From positions 1 to 60,064 of the forward strand of contig JAUYCX010000015.1 of the NCBI GenBank assembly GCA_030692045.1: 60,064 bases of DNA. Direction: 5' to 3'. A program made the position numbers and the translations under genes. The notes under the pieces were generated by a model, which was not told where the DNA came from, ran no database searches, and was given only the letters and a program-made list of their open reading frames with translations. Source of the DNA: Candidatus Omnitrophota bacterium. GTDB lineage: Bacteria > Omnitrophota > Gorgyraeia > JAUYCX01. Below are positions 1 through 8,472 of this stretch, piece after piece; within the stretch, counting starts at the first letter, position 1; every line of letters begins with the position of its first letter.

Positions 1-56
1 ATATTGATTAATAAATTAGGTTTCATTTAATTTTAATTTGGTTGAGTCAGAATAAA

Positions 57-87
57 GGCCGCCATCCGCCTTGGGCGGATGGCGGCC
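57..87 (-). terminator. GC-rich stem-loop, probable terminator
   Basis: A perfect 14-bp stem (57-70 with 74-87) has a 3-nt loop. On the minus strand the stem is followed by TTTATTCTG, a weak T-rich tract. It lies about 70 nt beyond the stop of the minus-strand metal-transporter pair, so it could end that transcript. A second small perfect hairpin (CCAGAGA/TCTCTGG, 107-125) sits between gene and terminator. The core GCCATCCGCC resembles other GC-rich palindromes in the window, so it may also be a repeat. Confidence 0.5.
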
Positions 88-158
88 CGACCATCCAAAA
101 TACCTCCAGAGAATGTATCTCTGGACCCATTATAAATATTATATTAAACCATTATGCA

Positions 159-800
159 TCAAATTCCCAAAACCATTACCAAAACACCAGTAAGTGCAAT
201 CACTAGCCCGGCAAATGCATGGGCATACCTTTCGGCAATATCGTATTTTATCAATTGAATGCCTTTTAGGGCTAAGAAACTCTGCACCAACATCATAATC
301 AAGGTAACAACAGAAAAAATTATGCTTACGCTGATTATTCCTAACCAGCCAAAATTATATCCTAAGAATGCTAAAGGAATTAACGGCTCACAAGGACCTA
401 AGATAACTACTGCAAACATTATCCATACAGAAATAGTTTGTTTCTTTAGTTTCTCTGCTTCAATATCATCATGCTTATGGCTGTGTGCTTGTTTTATACC
501 CCAAAGCATATAGGCAATGCCAAAACCGATTAAAAGCCAAAGCGCAATTGAGCCTCGGCCTCCTTCAAATTTATGCAATTTATCAAGGGTAAATCCCAAG
601 GCTATGCCGATTACACTAAAAATCACTGAAATCCCCACATGTCCTATTCCAGAAATAAAGGTTATGAATAATAATTTTAAATTCGACCATTTCTGTGCAC
701 GGCCAATTACTGCAAAGGGCATCCAATGGTCAGGCGCAAGGGCATGAAAAAATGCCACAGACACTGTAGAAAGCATCAAGATAAAAAAGGATTTTTCCAT
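159..800 (-). CDS. Membrane metal-transporter-like protein with HX4DH motif (TauE/UreH/NicO-like)
   Basis: About 213 residues with six predicted membrane helices. Helix 1 carries HALAPDHW (residues 19-26), which matches the HX4DH pattern typical of nickel/cobalt transporters and related UreH/SafE-like proteins. A cytosolic loop near residues 106-112 is His-rich (HSHKHDD), and GPCEP (about 135-139) lies in a later helix. I chose the ATG at 800 because GGAGG precedes it by 5-6 nt. A longer reading from an upstream start lacks such a site. The upstream ZIP gene stops at 802, inside this ribosome-binding site, so the two are probably translationally coupled. Role by family: divalent metal or anion export/uptake at the inner membrane. 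The substrate is not determinable. Confidence 0.7.
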   Translation of the reverse strand: MEKSFFILMLSTVSVAFFHALAPDHWMPFAVIGRAQKWSNLKLLFITFISGIGHVGISVIFSVIGIALGFTLDKLHKFEGGRGSIALWLLIGFGIAYMLWGIKQAHSHKHDDIEAEKLKKQTISVWIMFAVVILGPCEPLIPLAFLGYNFGWLGIISVSIIFSVVTLIMMLVQSFLALKGIQLIKYDIAERYAHAFAGLVIALTGVLVMVLGI

Positions 801-801
801 T

Positions 802-1542
802 TTAGCCTCCATGCAGTGATTTTGCAACTAACATAAACAGAATACCAGCCAGAAAGAATAAAAGGGCGAGATTCCCTCTCTTAACATCCCGTTCCTTATG
901 TAGCTCTGGAATCAAATCTGAGCTGGCAATATAGATGAAACCGCCGGCGGTTAAGGGAAGAATAAAACTGGATAATTGAGCAAATTTTTCTACCAGAAAG
1001 TATCCGGCAATGCAGCCTATTATAGCAGCTAAGGCTGATAAGAAATTAAAAAATAATGCCTTTGACTTTTTAAACCCTCCGTAAACCAAAATACTAAAAT
1101 CACCTAATTCCTGAGGTATTTCATGCAATATTACGCCAATGGTTGTAATAATCCCAATTTGAATTGAGGTTAAGAAACTGGCTGCAATTACCAGTCCGTC
1201 GATAAAATTGTGTAATCCATCGCCAATTAAATTTAGATAAGTAAAGGTGTGGATATCGCAGACCCCCTCATGGCAATGTCTCCAATACAAATATTTTTCC
1301 AAAATAAAAAATAAGACAAAACCCACAATAGCGGCTAAAAAGACGCTGCTAGATGGAGTCTGTTCCAATGCTTCGGGAAGTAAATGCAAAAAGGCCGCTC
1401 CAATTAAAGAGCCAGCTGAAAATCCCACCAAAAGAAATAACACCTTATTTAAGAGATCATCTTTTATGAGAAATGTAAGAATTCCTACCAAAGAAATGAG
1501 GCTGACTAAGAATGTACTTGCTAAAATCCAAATTAGAATCAT
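802..1542 (-). CDS. ZIP-family divalent metal transporter (ZupT-like)
   Basis: 246 residues and about eight membrane helices, the usual length for a bacterial ZIP protein. The two metal-binding helices are recognisable: HNFIDG (111-116) and HEIPQE (140-145), both diagnostic of the ZIP family (zinc, iron and other divalent cations moving into the cytosol). The loop near residues 88-98 is rich in His and Cys (WRHCHEGVCDIH) and may bind metal. It is coupled to the downstream HX4DH membrane protein, which suggests a metal-handling pair. The start codon lies directly behind a copy of the composite hairpin element at 1543-1720, with no obvious purine-rich ribosome-binding site in between. Confidence 0.85.
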   Translation of the reverse strand: MILIWILASTFLVSLISLVGILTFLIKDDLLNKVLFLLVGFSAGSLIGAAFLHLLPEALEQTPSSSVFLAAIVGFVLFFILEKYLYWRHCHEGVCDIHTFTYLNLIGDGLHNFIDGLVIAASFLTSIQIGIITTIGVILHEIPQELGDFSILVYGGFKKSKALFFNFLSALAAIIGCIAGYFLVEKFAQLSSFILPLTAGGFIYIASSDLIPELHKERDVKRGNLALLFFLAGILFMLVAKSLHGG

Positions 1543-1720
1543 CTTATTGAGTCCACGACTTATGAAATGTTAATGACATAAGTCGTTTGGACGAGTTAGA
1601 CCCCCACACCAATTGAGTATTTAGTTTTCGGCTATATTCAATTGGTGTGGGGGTAAGTTCGGACAGATAAGTTATGTCGCAGATTTATAAAATACAGCTC
1701 CATAACTTATGTCCTCACTT
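1543..1720 (-). repeat. Composite hairpin element, copy 1 (upstream of the ZIP gene)
   Basis: Three stems in a row: 1551-1592 (GTCC-ACGACTTATG pairing with CATAAGTCGT-tt-GGAC), 1600-1654 (perfect 17-bp stem beginning ACCCCCACACC) and 1661-1714 (GGACAGATAAGTTATG with CATAACTTATGTCC). Short linkers GAGTTAG and AAGTTC bracket the middle stem. It fills the whole gap between hppA and the ZIP gene. Its distal edge contains the hppA stop codon, and its proximal edge (ACTCAATAAG) touches the ZIP start codon. Confidence 0.8.
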
Positions 1721-3811
1721 AAACAACGAATTCTTAATCATAAACGAGGCAAAAACAATAGCAACCATAGACATAAGTTTTATGAGGATGTTTAAGCTTG
1801 GGCCAGAGGTATCTTTAAACGGGTCTCCCACAGTATCTCCTACAACACCTGCTTTGTGTGCCAGAGAGCCTTTTCCGCCAAAATTACCTTCTTCAATATA
1901 TTTCTTGGCATTATCCCAGGCTCCGCCGGAATTTGCCATCATTACTGCCAGAACAAATCCAGAAACTGTTGCTCCGGTTAAAAGTCCTGCCACAGACTCA
2001 ACGCCGACTAAAAGGCCAGTGGCAACTGGCACAATAATTGCCATAAGCGATGGGATTATCATTTCTTTTTGTGCAGCGGTTGTGGCGATCTTAACACACT
2101 GAGCATAGTCTGCATTTGCTTTTCCCTCCATTAAACCAATAATCTCTTTAAACTGGCGCCTTACCTCGATAACAATCTTACCAGCTGCACGGCCAACAGC
2201 ACTCATTGTCAAAGAACAAAATAAAAATGGAAGCATTCCGCCGATAAATATACCGATAAGAATTCGAGGATTCATTAGAGATAGTTCCATTTCCTTACCA
2301 AAAAGCGCCACTTGTTCTTTATATGCTGCAATTAAAGCCAGGGCTGTTAAGGCAGCTGAACCAATAGCAAAACCCTTTCCTGTGGCTGCTGTAGTATTAC
2401 CCAAAGAATCCAAGGCATCAGTACGTTTTCTTATTTCTGGTTCAAGATTTGACATCTGAGCATTGCCGCCAGCATTATCTGCAACTGGTCCATAGGCATC
2501 GGTTGCCAAGGTAATTCCTAAGGTGCTAAGCATTCCCACAGCTGAAATTCCCACTCCATAAAGTCCCAGATTAAAATTAGTTGCACCTCCGGATAAATAA
2601 TAACTTGCCAATATCGCAATACAGACAACTACAACTGGAATAGCTGTTGAGAGCATCCCCACTGCCAAGCCGCCAATAATTACAGTTGCTGGACCGGTTA
2701 AACTTGCTTCTGATACTGAGCGCGTGGGAGAGTATCTGCTGGAAGTATAATATTCCGTGGAAAGGCCAATGAGAATTCCCGCAATAAGTCCGGATAAAAC
2801 CGCGTAATATATCCCAATATGCTGCCAGCCAAGGGTTTTAGCCACGAGAAATAAAGAGATGATTGCAATTAAACCAGCTGAGACAAAAACACCTTTGCGT
2901 AAAGCCATTAAAAGCGCGGCTTGAGTTGCCTCTTCTTTAGAACGCACAAAAAATGTTCCAATAATAGATGCAATTACACCCACTGCAGCCATAACCATAG
3001 GAACTGTAACACCCAAAACCCCCAAACCAGCTGCCACACCCAAAGCAGAGGTTGCCACAATTGAACCTACATATGATTCATAAAGGTCAGCTCCCATTCC
3101 AGCTACATCTCCCACATTATCACCCACATTATCAGCAATAACTGCAGGGTTTCTGGGGTCATCTTCTGGAATACCTGCTTCAATCTTACCCACTAAATCT
3201 GCGCCCACATCTGCGGCTTTGGTAAAAATTCCTCCGCCGACCCTGGCAAATAGCGCCTGAGAGCTTGCGCCCATACCAAAACAAAGCATTGTAGAAGTGA
3301 TGGCAGAAATTTTATCTGCCCCAATAAATAAAGCATGGGTTTCATAATACCAATTTAAGAAATAATACCAAATGCTTAAATCCAAAAGCCCTAAACCCAC
3401 AACGGTTAAACCCATTACCGCGCCGCTGGAAAAGGCAATACGCAAAGCACTATTTAAACTTTTTATGGCTGCATTGGCTGTGCGAGCACTGGAGCGTGTG
3501 GCAATAGACATTCCAATAAAACCTGAAAGCCCAGAGAAAAATCCGCCGGTTAAGAATGCAAAAGGCACAAAGATTGTCAAATATTTATTTAGGGCTAATA
3601 AAAGTAATATAAAGAAAACTATTACGAAAAACAGCGCCACACCCAAATATTGCCTTTTAAGATAGGCAGATGCGCCTTGTCTAACTGCGCAGGCAATCTG
3701 GCGCATCCTTTCATTTCCTTCATCCTTCCTTAATATAGAAATAGCTAAATACGCTGCAAAACCCAGAGCAAAAATAGAACCGAGAGGTGCCAGAATGAGC
3801 AAATCAAACAT
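1715..3811 (-). CDS. hppA: K+-dependent membrane-bound pyrophosphatase (H+ or Na+ pump)
   Basis: About 698 residues with roughly 16 membrane helices. Hydrolyses pyrophosphate and pumps H+ or Na+ across the membrane. The substrate motif [11 protein letters not shown] (about 202-212) is followed by the acidic PPi/Mg cluster PEDDPRNP and [18 protein letters not shown] near the C-terminus is also conserved. At about residue 475 the sequence is [10 protein letters not shown], with Ala where K+-independent enzymes have Lys, so the K+-dependent subfamily is inferred. H+ versus Na+ specificity cannot be settled here. I place the start at 3811 (ATG after GGGAGG) rather than the longer non-ATG reading to 3832. 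The stop codon lies in the flanking hairpin element. Confidence 0.95.
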   Translation of the reverse strand: MFDLLILAPLGSIFALGFAAYLAISILRKDEGNERMRQIACAVRQGASAYLKRQYLGVALFFVIVFFILLLLALNKYLTIFVPFAFLTGGFFSGLSGFIGMSIATRSSARTANAAIKSLNSALRIAFSSGAVMGLTVVGLGLLDLSIWYYFLNWYYETHALFIGADKISAITSTMLCFGMGASSQALFARVGGGIFTKAADVGADLVGKIEAGIPEDDPRNPAVIADNVGDNVGDVAGMGADLYESYVGSIVATSALGVAAGLGVLGVTVPMVMAAVGVIASIIGTFFVRSKEEATQAALLMALRKGVFVSAGLIAIISLFLVAKTLGWQHIGIYYAVLSGLIAGILIGLSTEYYTSSRYSPTRSVSEASLTGPATVIIGGLAVGMLSTAIPVVVVCIAILASYYLSGGATNFNLGLYGVGISAVGMLSTLGITLATDAYGPVADNAGGNAQMSNLEPEIRKRTDALDSLGNTTAATGKGFAIGSAALTALALIAAYKEQVALFGKEMELSLMNPRILIGIFIGGMLPFLFCSLTMSAVGRAAGKIVIEVRRQFKEIIGLMEGKANADYAQCVKIATTAAQKEMIIPSLMAIIVPVATGLLVGVESVAGLLTGATVSGFVLAVMMANSGGAWDNAKKYIEEGNFGGKGSLAHKAGVVGDTVGDPFKDTSGPSLNILIKLMSMVAIVFASFMIKNSLFK

Positions 3812-3845
3812 ATAAAATGTTCCTCCCTTCAACTAGTTGTTTCTT

Positions 3846-3918
3846 CGTCAAACGTCAGACGGTTGCGCTGCTCGTTACGTATGACGTCTTACGTTTAACG
3901 TGACGAGCTACGCAACCG
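3846..3918. repeat. Interleaved double palindrome (pseudoknot-like topology)
   Basis: Two long imperfect stems overlap in the order a-b-a'-b'. Arm a (3846-3861) matches a' (3885-3900) at 14 of 16 positions. Arm b (3860-3879) matches b' (3899-3918) at about 17 of 20. Both cannot form as simple hairpins at once, so the segment could be a pseudoknot or a two-state switch. It lies between hppA (start 3811) and the small basic gene (stop 3949), both on the minus strand. Confidence 0.6.
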
Positions 3919-3948
3919 TAAACCTTTTAAGACGTAACCAATTTTATT

Positions 3949-4035
3949 CTAATGTCCCATGCAGGGTTTTTTACCTTTATTGGCTTTTTTGCTTCGCCAG
4001 GATAATTTTCCTCGACGATTACGCTTTCCACCCAT
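3949..4035 (-). CDS. Small basic protein, 28 residues (bTHX-like?)
   Basis: The reading frame starts at ATG 4035, preceded by GGAGG with 5-nt spacing, and stops at TAG 3949. The product is 28 residues, starts MGGKRNRRGK, ends GKKPCMGH and carries about ten Lys/Arg. Its size, charge and the RRGKLSWR segment recall the tiny ribosomal protein bTHX (RRGKI pattern), but similarity by eye is weak. An RNA-binding or ribosome-associated role is an inference. It is upstream of hppA on the same strand, with a palindromic spacer between them. The good ribosome-binding site and coherent composition argue for a real gene. Confidence 0.6.
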   Translation of the reverse strand: MGGKRNRRGKLSWRSKKANKGKKPCMGH

Positions 4036-4133
4036 TTTAACCTCCATTTTTTAAAGTTTTAATAATCTGTATATACCAGATAAACAAGACTTAATCAAGC
4101 AAAAAATACCAACTGGCGATTAATTTTTGATTG

Positions 4134-4223
4134 GTCGGGAAAGTATTCCCGACACAAGCGAAAAAATAAGCACAAGTTTGTATTTTTTCGCTTGATGCCG
4201 AAAAAACTTTTTCGGCGCAAGCG
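4134..4223. repeat. Array of three adjacent hairpins
   Basis: Three stems follow one another: 4134-4153 (GTCGGGAA/TTCCCGAC), 4155-4194 (perfect 14-bp stem CAAGCGAAAAAATA) and 4197-4216 (GCCGAAAA/TTTTCGGC). A third CAAGCGAAA begins at 4218. The array occupies the 240-nt divergent spacer between the small basic gene and the spermidine-synthase-like gene. None of the stems is followed by a convincing T-run in a useful place. Confidence 0.65.
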
Positions 4224-4249
4224 AAATTACTTTTCATTGAAATAAATTC

Positions 4250-4255
4250 TATAAT
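4250..4255 (+). promoter_or_regulatory. Possible -10 box (TATAAT)
   Basis: A perfect TATAAT lies 20 nt before the ATG at 4275. No good -35 is visible at the right distance (TTACTT with a 17-nt spacer is the best). The leader would be very short, which fits the absence of a clear ribosome-binding site for this gene. Confidence 0.35.
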
Positions 4256-4274
4256 TTGTTATTATCAATTTAAG

Positions 4275-6566
4275 ATGTCTAAAGAAAACTGGGCTAAAAA
4301 TATTGCAGTAATAATCAAGGGCTTTATCGCTATGGTCATGCAGATTATTGTTATTCGCGAGCTGTTGATTATCTTTAGCGGCAACGAGCTCTCCTTAGGC
4401 ATTATCCTCTCTAACTGGCTTCTTTTAGAAGCGTTAGGAAGCGGACTGCTTGCCAAAATTTTTACTAAGTTTAAGCATAATATAAAGGCATATACAATTT
4501 TGCAAATTTTTATTATTTTAACCTTGCCCTTAACTATTTGGCTTATCAGAACTGCCAAAGTAAATTTAGGAATCTTTTATGGCGAGATTGTAAATTTACC
4601 TCAAATGTTTCTTATCTCATTTAGCAGCCTTTTTTTATTTAGCATTTTGGATGGCTTGCAATTTTATTTTGCTTGCCGGATGTTCTCTCAAAATTTAGAA
4701 GCAACAGCCATAACTAAGGTATATCTTCTTGAGGCATTAGGAATGCTTTTGGGAGGAATTATCTTTAGCTACATATTTTTACCATTGTTTAATAGTTTTC
4801 AAATTACTTTTTTATTGGGCTATATGGCAATTGTGGGCGTATTTTATCTGTGTCTTGTATCAACACTAAGCCAAAAACAAATAATATTACGGCTTCTAAT
4901 TTTTTTATCTTGCCTGAATGTTGCTTTGGTTTTAACGGATAAGATTGATTTATTGCACCAAACAAGTTTACAAAAACAATTTCCCAAACAAAAGATTCTA
5001 AATTATCAAAATTCTATTTACGGCAATGTAACTGTTACTGAAGTTAAGGATCAATTAACCTTCTTTTCTAATGGTGTGCCTTCTGTTGTTACACCGATAA
5101 CAGATATAACTTTTACAGAGGAATTTGTGCATTTAACATTACTTCACCACCCTATGCCCAAAGATATACTTTTGATTAGCGCTGGGGCTGGCGGAATCTT
5201 AAATGAAATATTGAAAGAGCCTTTATCCAAAGTTGATTATGCTGAATTAGACCCTTTGATTATCAAAGAAATAAAAAAATTCCCTTCAGAATTAACTGTT
5301 AAAGAGCTAAATGATGCTCGAGTAAATATCATTTATCAGGACGGTAGAGGTTTTGTCAAGAATTCGCAAAAAAAATATGATGTAATATTTATAAATGTAG
5401 CCAGCCCCACAACCTTACAAACCAACCGTATGTTTACTCAAGAATTTTATCAAGAGGCAAAAAATATCTTAAAAACTGATGGCCTAATTAGCCTGCGGCT
5501 TCCAGGGTCATTAACTTATTTAAATGAAGAGCTGCGCCAATTAAACAGTTCCATATATAAAACCTTAACCTCAGTTTACAGGTATGTTTCTGTTGTGCCA
5601 GGGGATTTTAATCTGTTTTTAGCTTCGAACAATTTAAATTTACAAGAGATTTCTAATCAAGTTATTATCCAGCGTTTTAAGGATAGGAATTTAAAAACAC
5701 ACCTTTTAACTCCTTTTTCTCTAAGTTATCGCTTGGATAAATCTTGGAGAGAGTGGTTTTTTGAACAGCTGAAAGATTTAAAGATAGGCAAATTATTGAA
5801 TAGGGATTTTACCCCCCGGGGTTTGTTTTATGGGCTGGCCTTTCTTTATAGCCTAATCTCACCTCAAACAAAAAATATTTTTAGAGCAATTGACAAAATT
5901 AACTTAACCACCGCTATCTCGTTAATATTTATAATTTTTTCTTTGGTTTGTTTCTTTAGCAGAAGAAATTCAAAAACGGTTAATTTAAATATCTCTTGGC
6001 TAATCTTAATCTCTGGCTTCTCTGGGATAACCTTTGAATTAATCTTAATTTTAGGCTTTCAAATTATTTATGGATTAATCTATGCCTGGATTGGAATTTT
6101 AAGCAGCGCCTTTATGTTTGGATTGGCCAGCGGCAGTTTAATTCTAAATTGGAGGCTAAATAAAATAAAAAATAATTTTGTAACTCTATTAAAATTTGAA
6201 TTTGCTATAATTACATTTTCTCTAATGCTTCCTGTTTTACTATTTATTTTGTCAAAGATAAATGAGGCGGCACTATTTGGTTTAATAAAAATGGTATTTT
6301 GTTTCTTAAGCTTTCTTGCGGGTTTTCTTTTAGGCGCAGAATTTCCCTTAGCTAATAAAATTTATTTTTCCAATCCAGAATTTAGAAGTAGGGCGGTGGC
6401 TCAATTATACGCTTATGACTTAACAGGCGCCTGCTTAGGGGCGATTATGAGCGCGATTATATTTATTCCCATATTAGGGATGCAGTCAACTGGAATTTTT
6501 ATTGCCTTTCTTAAATTATTGACTGTTATGGGTGTTGTTTTTTCCATTAGGAAACAAGGCATTTAA
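4275..6566 (+). CDS. Membrane-embedded spermidine-synthase-like protein
   Basis: 763 residues in three parts: about six N-terminal membrane helices (1-220), a soluble Rossmann methyltransferase-like domain of the spermidine synthase family (about 235-480), and a C-terminal block of further helices (540-760). In the middle part the glycine loop is LLISAGAGG, followed by the acidic ligand site AELDP and QDGRGFV, as in SpeE-type aminopropyltransferases. Such fused proteins occur in many environmental bacteria, and their substrate is generally unknown. The 3' end overlaps the convergent M23 peptidase gene by 51 nt. The start is the first ATG, and no strong Shine-Dalgarno sequence precedes it. Confidence 0.75.
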   Translation: MSKENWAKNIAVIIKGFIAMVMQIIVIRELLIIFSGNELSLGIILSNWLLLEALGSGLLAKIFTKFKHNIKAYTILQIFIILTLPLTIWLIRTAKVNLGIFYGEIVNLPQMFLISFSSLFLFSILDGLQFYFACRMFSQNLEATAITKVYLLEALGMLLGGIIFSYIFLPLFNSFQITFLLGYMAIVGVFYLCLVSTLSQKQIILRLLIFLSCLNVALVLTDKIDLLHQTSLQKQFPKQKILNYQNSIYGNVTVTEVKDQLTFFSNGVPSVVTPITDITFTEEFVHLTLLHHPMPKDILLISAGAGGILNEILKEPLSKVDYAELDPLIIKEIKKFPSELTVKELNDARVNIIYQDGRGFVKNSQKKYDVIFINVASPTTLQTNRMFTQEFYQEAKNILKTDGLISLRLPGSLTYLNEELRQLNSSIYKTLTSVYRYVSVVPGDFNLFLASNNLNLQEISNQVIIQRFKDRNLKTHLLTPFSLSYRLDKSWREWFFEQLKDLKIGKLLNRDFTPRGLFYGLAFLYSLISPQTKNIFRAIDKINLTTAISLIFIIFSLVCFFSRRNSKTVNLNISWLILISGFSGITFELILILGFQIIYGLIYAWIGILSSAFMFGLASGSLILNWRLNKIKNNFVTLLKFEFAIITFSLMLPVLLFILSKINEAALFGLIKMVFCFLSFLAGFLLGAEFPLANKIYFSNPEFRSRAVAQLYAYDLTGACLGAIMSAIIFIPILGMQSTGIFIAFLKLLTVMGVVFSIRKQGI

Positions 6567-7100
6567 AAGTTTAAATCTATCTTTGTTGCTACTTAAATAC
6601 AAGTAATTAACTGGATCCTGAGGCAGCCCAAATTTTCTTACCTCAAAATGTAAATGAGGCAAAATCAGCCTATTTCTGGCGTTACCAGTCTTGCCAACCT
6701 CTCCCACTGTCTCTGCCTGCTTAACCCTTTGCCCTTTCTTAACCAATATCTTGGATAGATGTCCATAAATTGTGATGAGGCCGCTACGATGTTTAATCTC
6801 AACATACTTTCCCATACCATGATTTCTTGTAGCATTCAAAACAATGCCTGATTTTGCCGCTTTTACAGGAGAGCCAATTTCTGCCAAGATATCTATTCCT
6901 AAATGAAGGCGCCTGCCGCGGCTGCGTTTTGCGCCAAAGTTCCCCTCCCCATAGTAATCGCGTCGTATTGGAATATCGCCTGAATAATCAATAGGAGAAA
7001 GAAATTCAAACTTATCTATCCAAAACAACCTGTCTTTTAAAAAATAAAATCCGCATAAAATTAAAAACAAACAAAAAATGACTAAAACAACCTTTTTCAT
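6516..7100 (-). CDS. M23 (LytM-type) murein endopeptidase
   Basis: 194 residues: one N-terminal membrane anchor or uncleaved signal (about 4-21), then a peptidase M23 domain. Zinc ligands are visible as HLGID (His66, Asp70) and HLH (149-151), and GHLS (113-116) supplies the conserved catalytic His. All ligands are present, so it should be an active peptidoglycan cross-link hydrolase in the periplasm rather than a degenerate activator. Its last 16 codons overlap the convergent gene on the other strand. It starts just after the HAD phosphatase stop (7107). Confidence 0.85.
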   Translation of the reverse strand: MKKVVLVIFCLFLILCGFYFLKDRLFWIDKFEFLSPIDYSGDIPIRRDYYGEGNFGAKRSRGRRLHLGIDILAEIGSPVKAAKSGIVLNATRNHGMGKYVEIKHRSGLITIYGHLSKILVKKGQRVKQAETVGEVGKTGNARNRLILPHLHFEVRKFGLPQDPVNYLYLSSNKDRFKLLNALFPNGKNNTHNSQ

Positions 7101-7106
7101 TAGTTT

Positions 7107-7748
7107 TTATAAAATCTTTAACAAGCCGGAGATATCTTTAAAAATTAAATCCGGCCCTGCCTTAATTAAATCTTTTTTACTGCTTGAACCTGTTAAAACC
7201 GCAATTGTCATTACCATTGCCCTTTTACCTGCTTCTACATCTACAGTCATATCTCCCACATAAAGGGTTGCTTCTTTTTTAACAGAGAATCTTTTCATTA
7301 TCTTGTAGATAATATCTGGGTGGGGCTTTAACCTTTTAATCTGGTCGGCACAAAGGATATAATTAAAATATTTCTTAATCTTGAGGGATTTCAATACTAT
7401 ATCAGAGAATTTTCTAGGCCGGTTACTCGCTACGCTTAAAATATATTTTTTCTTTTTTAGATATTCTAAAACTTTTTTTGCGAAAGGAAAAAGGCGGGAT
7501 TTTGTCTTTAATGATTCTTTGTGATGGCGCCGATATATAAGCAGTGCTTTTTTTAAATTTTCCTTTTCAACAAATGGCTTTAACAATCCTTCATCGCCCC
7601 AGCCCACAGACTTCTTAATAGTATGGAATGACTGCTGGGGAAGGTTTAGTTTTTGCATTGTGAAATTAAAACTTACAGCAATTGCCTTATAGGCATCGAT
7701 AAGCGTGCCATCTAAATCAAAGATAATGAGTTTGATGTTTAAGCCCAT
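7107..7748 (-). CDS. HAD-family phosphatase (phosphoglycolate phosphatase-like)
   Basis: 213 residues, the normal length for a subfamily I HAD hydrolase. Motif I FDLDGTLID (10-18) gives the nucleophile and acid Asp. SVASNRP is motif II, the Lys lies in RLKPHPD, and VGDMTVDVEAG is motif IV. The small helical cap between motifs I and II fits Gph/PpaX-type enzymes. The substrate cannot be told from sequence. It forms a short minus-strand pair with the M23 peptidase. Confidence 0.8.
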   Translation of the reverse strand: MGLNIKLIIFDLDGTLIDAYKAIAVSFNFTMQKLNLPQQSFHTIKKSVGWGDEGLLKPFVEKENLKKALLIYRRHHKESLKTKSRLFPFAKKVLEYLKKKKYILSVASNRPRKFSDIVLKSLKIKKYFNYILCADQIKRLKPHPDIIYKIMKRFSVKKEATLYVGDMTVDVEAGKRAMVMTIAVLTGSSSKKDLIKAGPDLIFKDISGLLKIL

Positions 7749-7756
7749 AAAAATTT

Positions 7757-7780
7757 AAGGCAGGATAAAAATCCTGCCTT
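7757..7780 (-). terminator. Perfect 10-bp stem-loop terminator
   Basis: AAGGCAGGAT (7757-7766) pairs perfectly with ATCCTGCCTT (7771-7780) around an AAAA loop. On the minus strand it is followed by AAATTTTTA. It lies 25 nt past the stop of the secreted protein gene and 8 nt before the HAD start, so it probably separates the two transcripts. Confidence 0.7.
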
Positions 7781-7804
7781 ATTTGTTAAATTTGAATTAA
7801 ATAT

Positions 7805-8392
7805 CTATTTTGTGGCTGGGACTTCTACTGCATTTGTTGTCTCTTGTGGTGCGATGCTTTCCTTTTGGGGCGTTAACTCTATTGTTTCTTCAGTAGCAGG
7901 CTTTGGCATCGCTTCAGCTTTCTCTAAGGCAATCGATTTAGCGACTGCTTGACCCTTATCGTTAAGAACATAATCCACACCAACATTGTCGCCAACTGCA
8001 ATTGCTTTAATTCCTTCTGCATTTTCAAAGCGCGTATTGTCATCTATAACAATAGTCAACTCTTTTTCTTCATCGGTATCATAATCTAAATATTTAACTA
8101 ACGCTTGATTATTTGCAGTATCTACTGAAATAACTTCAGCCCAAACCCACCTTGCCTCTTCAGTAATTGGCTTTGCTTCCTTGAGGGGGGTAGATTCGCT
8201 ACTAACTGTTGGTGTAGGCATCTGAGAAATATTCCCGGAGGAAGGCGTTGAGGAAGGCGTTGGCTCACTGATAGAAGTTGAGGCTGGCGTCTCCTTGTTA
8301 ACCGAAGGTACATCTTGAGAAAATGCATAAACTGCAAGTAAAGCTATGCACACAGTACCTAAAATTACGAATGAATACAATTTATGTAACAT
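7805..8392 (-). CDS. Secreted protein with Ser/Thr/Pro-rich linker, unknown function
   Basis: 195 residues. An N-terminal signal peptide (hydrophobic core about 7-22, ending AVYAFSQ) is followed by a long low-complexity stretch rich in Ser, Thr, Pro and Glu (30-75), then a compact beta-rich domain (about 80-165: WVWAEVISVDTANNQ, VIDDNTRFE, VGVDYVLNDKG) that looks like a small OB- or SH3-like fold of the DUF5666 kind. The C-terminal tail is again Pro/Glu/Thr-rich. It is probably a periplasmic or surface protein. I do not recognise a specific family. A good promoter lies directly upstream, and a terminator follows, so it is monocistronic. Confidence 0.7.
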   Translation of the reverse strand: MLHKLYSFVILGTVCIALLAVYAFSQDVPSVNKETPASTSISEPTPSSTPSSGNISQMPTPTVSSESTPLKEAKPITEEARWVWAEVISVDTANNQALVKYLDYDTDEEKELTIVIDDNTRFENAEGIKAIAVGDNVGVDYVLNDKGQAVAKSIALEKAEAMPKPATEETIELTPQKESIAPQETTNAVEVPATK

Positions 8393-8424
8393 AATCTCAC
8401 CTCTCTTTCTTACATAATAGCATA

Positions 8425-8452
8425 TTTATACCATTTTTAAAAAAAATGTCAA
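8425..8452 (-). promoter_or_regulatory. Sigma-70-type promoter with extended -10
   Basis: Minus strand: consensus -35 TTGACA (8447-8452), a 16-nt spacer, then TATAAA (8425-8430) preceded by TGG (extended -10). It sits 33 nt upstream of the secreted-protein start at 8392, with GAGAGGTGAG as ribosome-binding site. Confidence 0.7.
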
Positions 8453-8472
8453 GGAAATTGATAACTTGATTT

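Noticed and set aside
1674-2102. 142-codon open frame on the plus strand
   Set aside because: Antisense to hppA and begins within the hairpin element.
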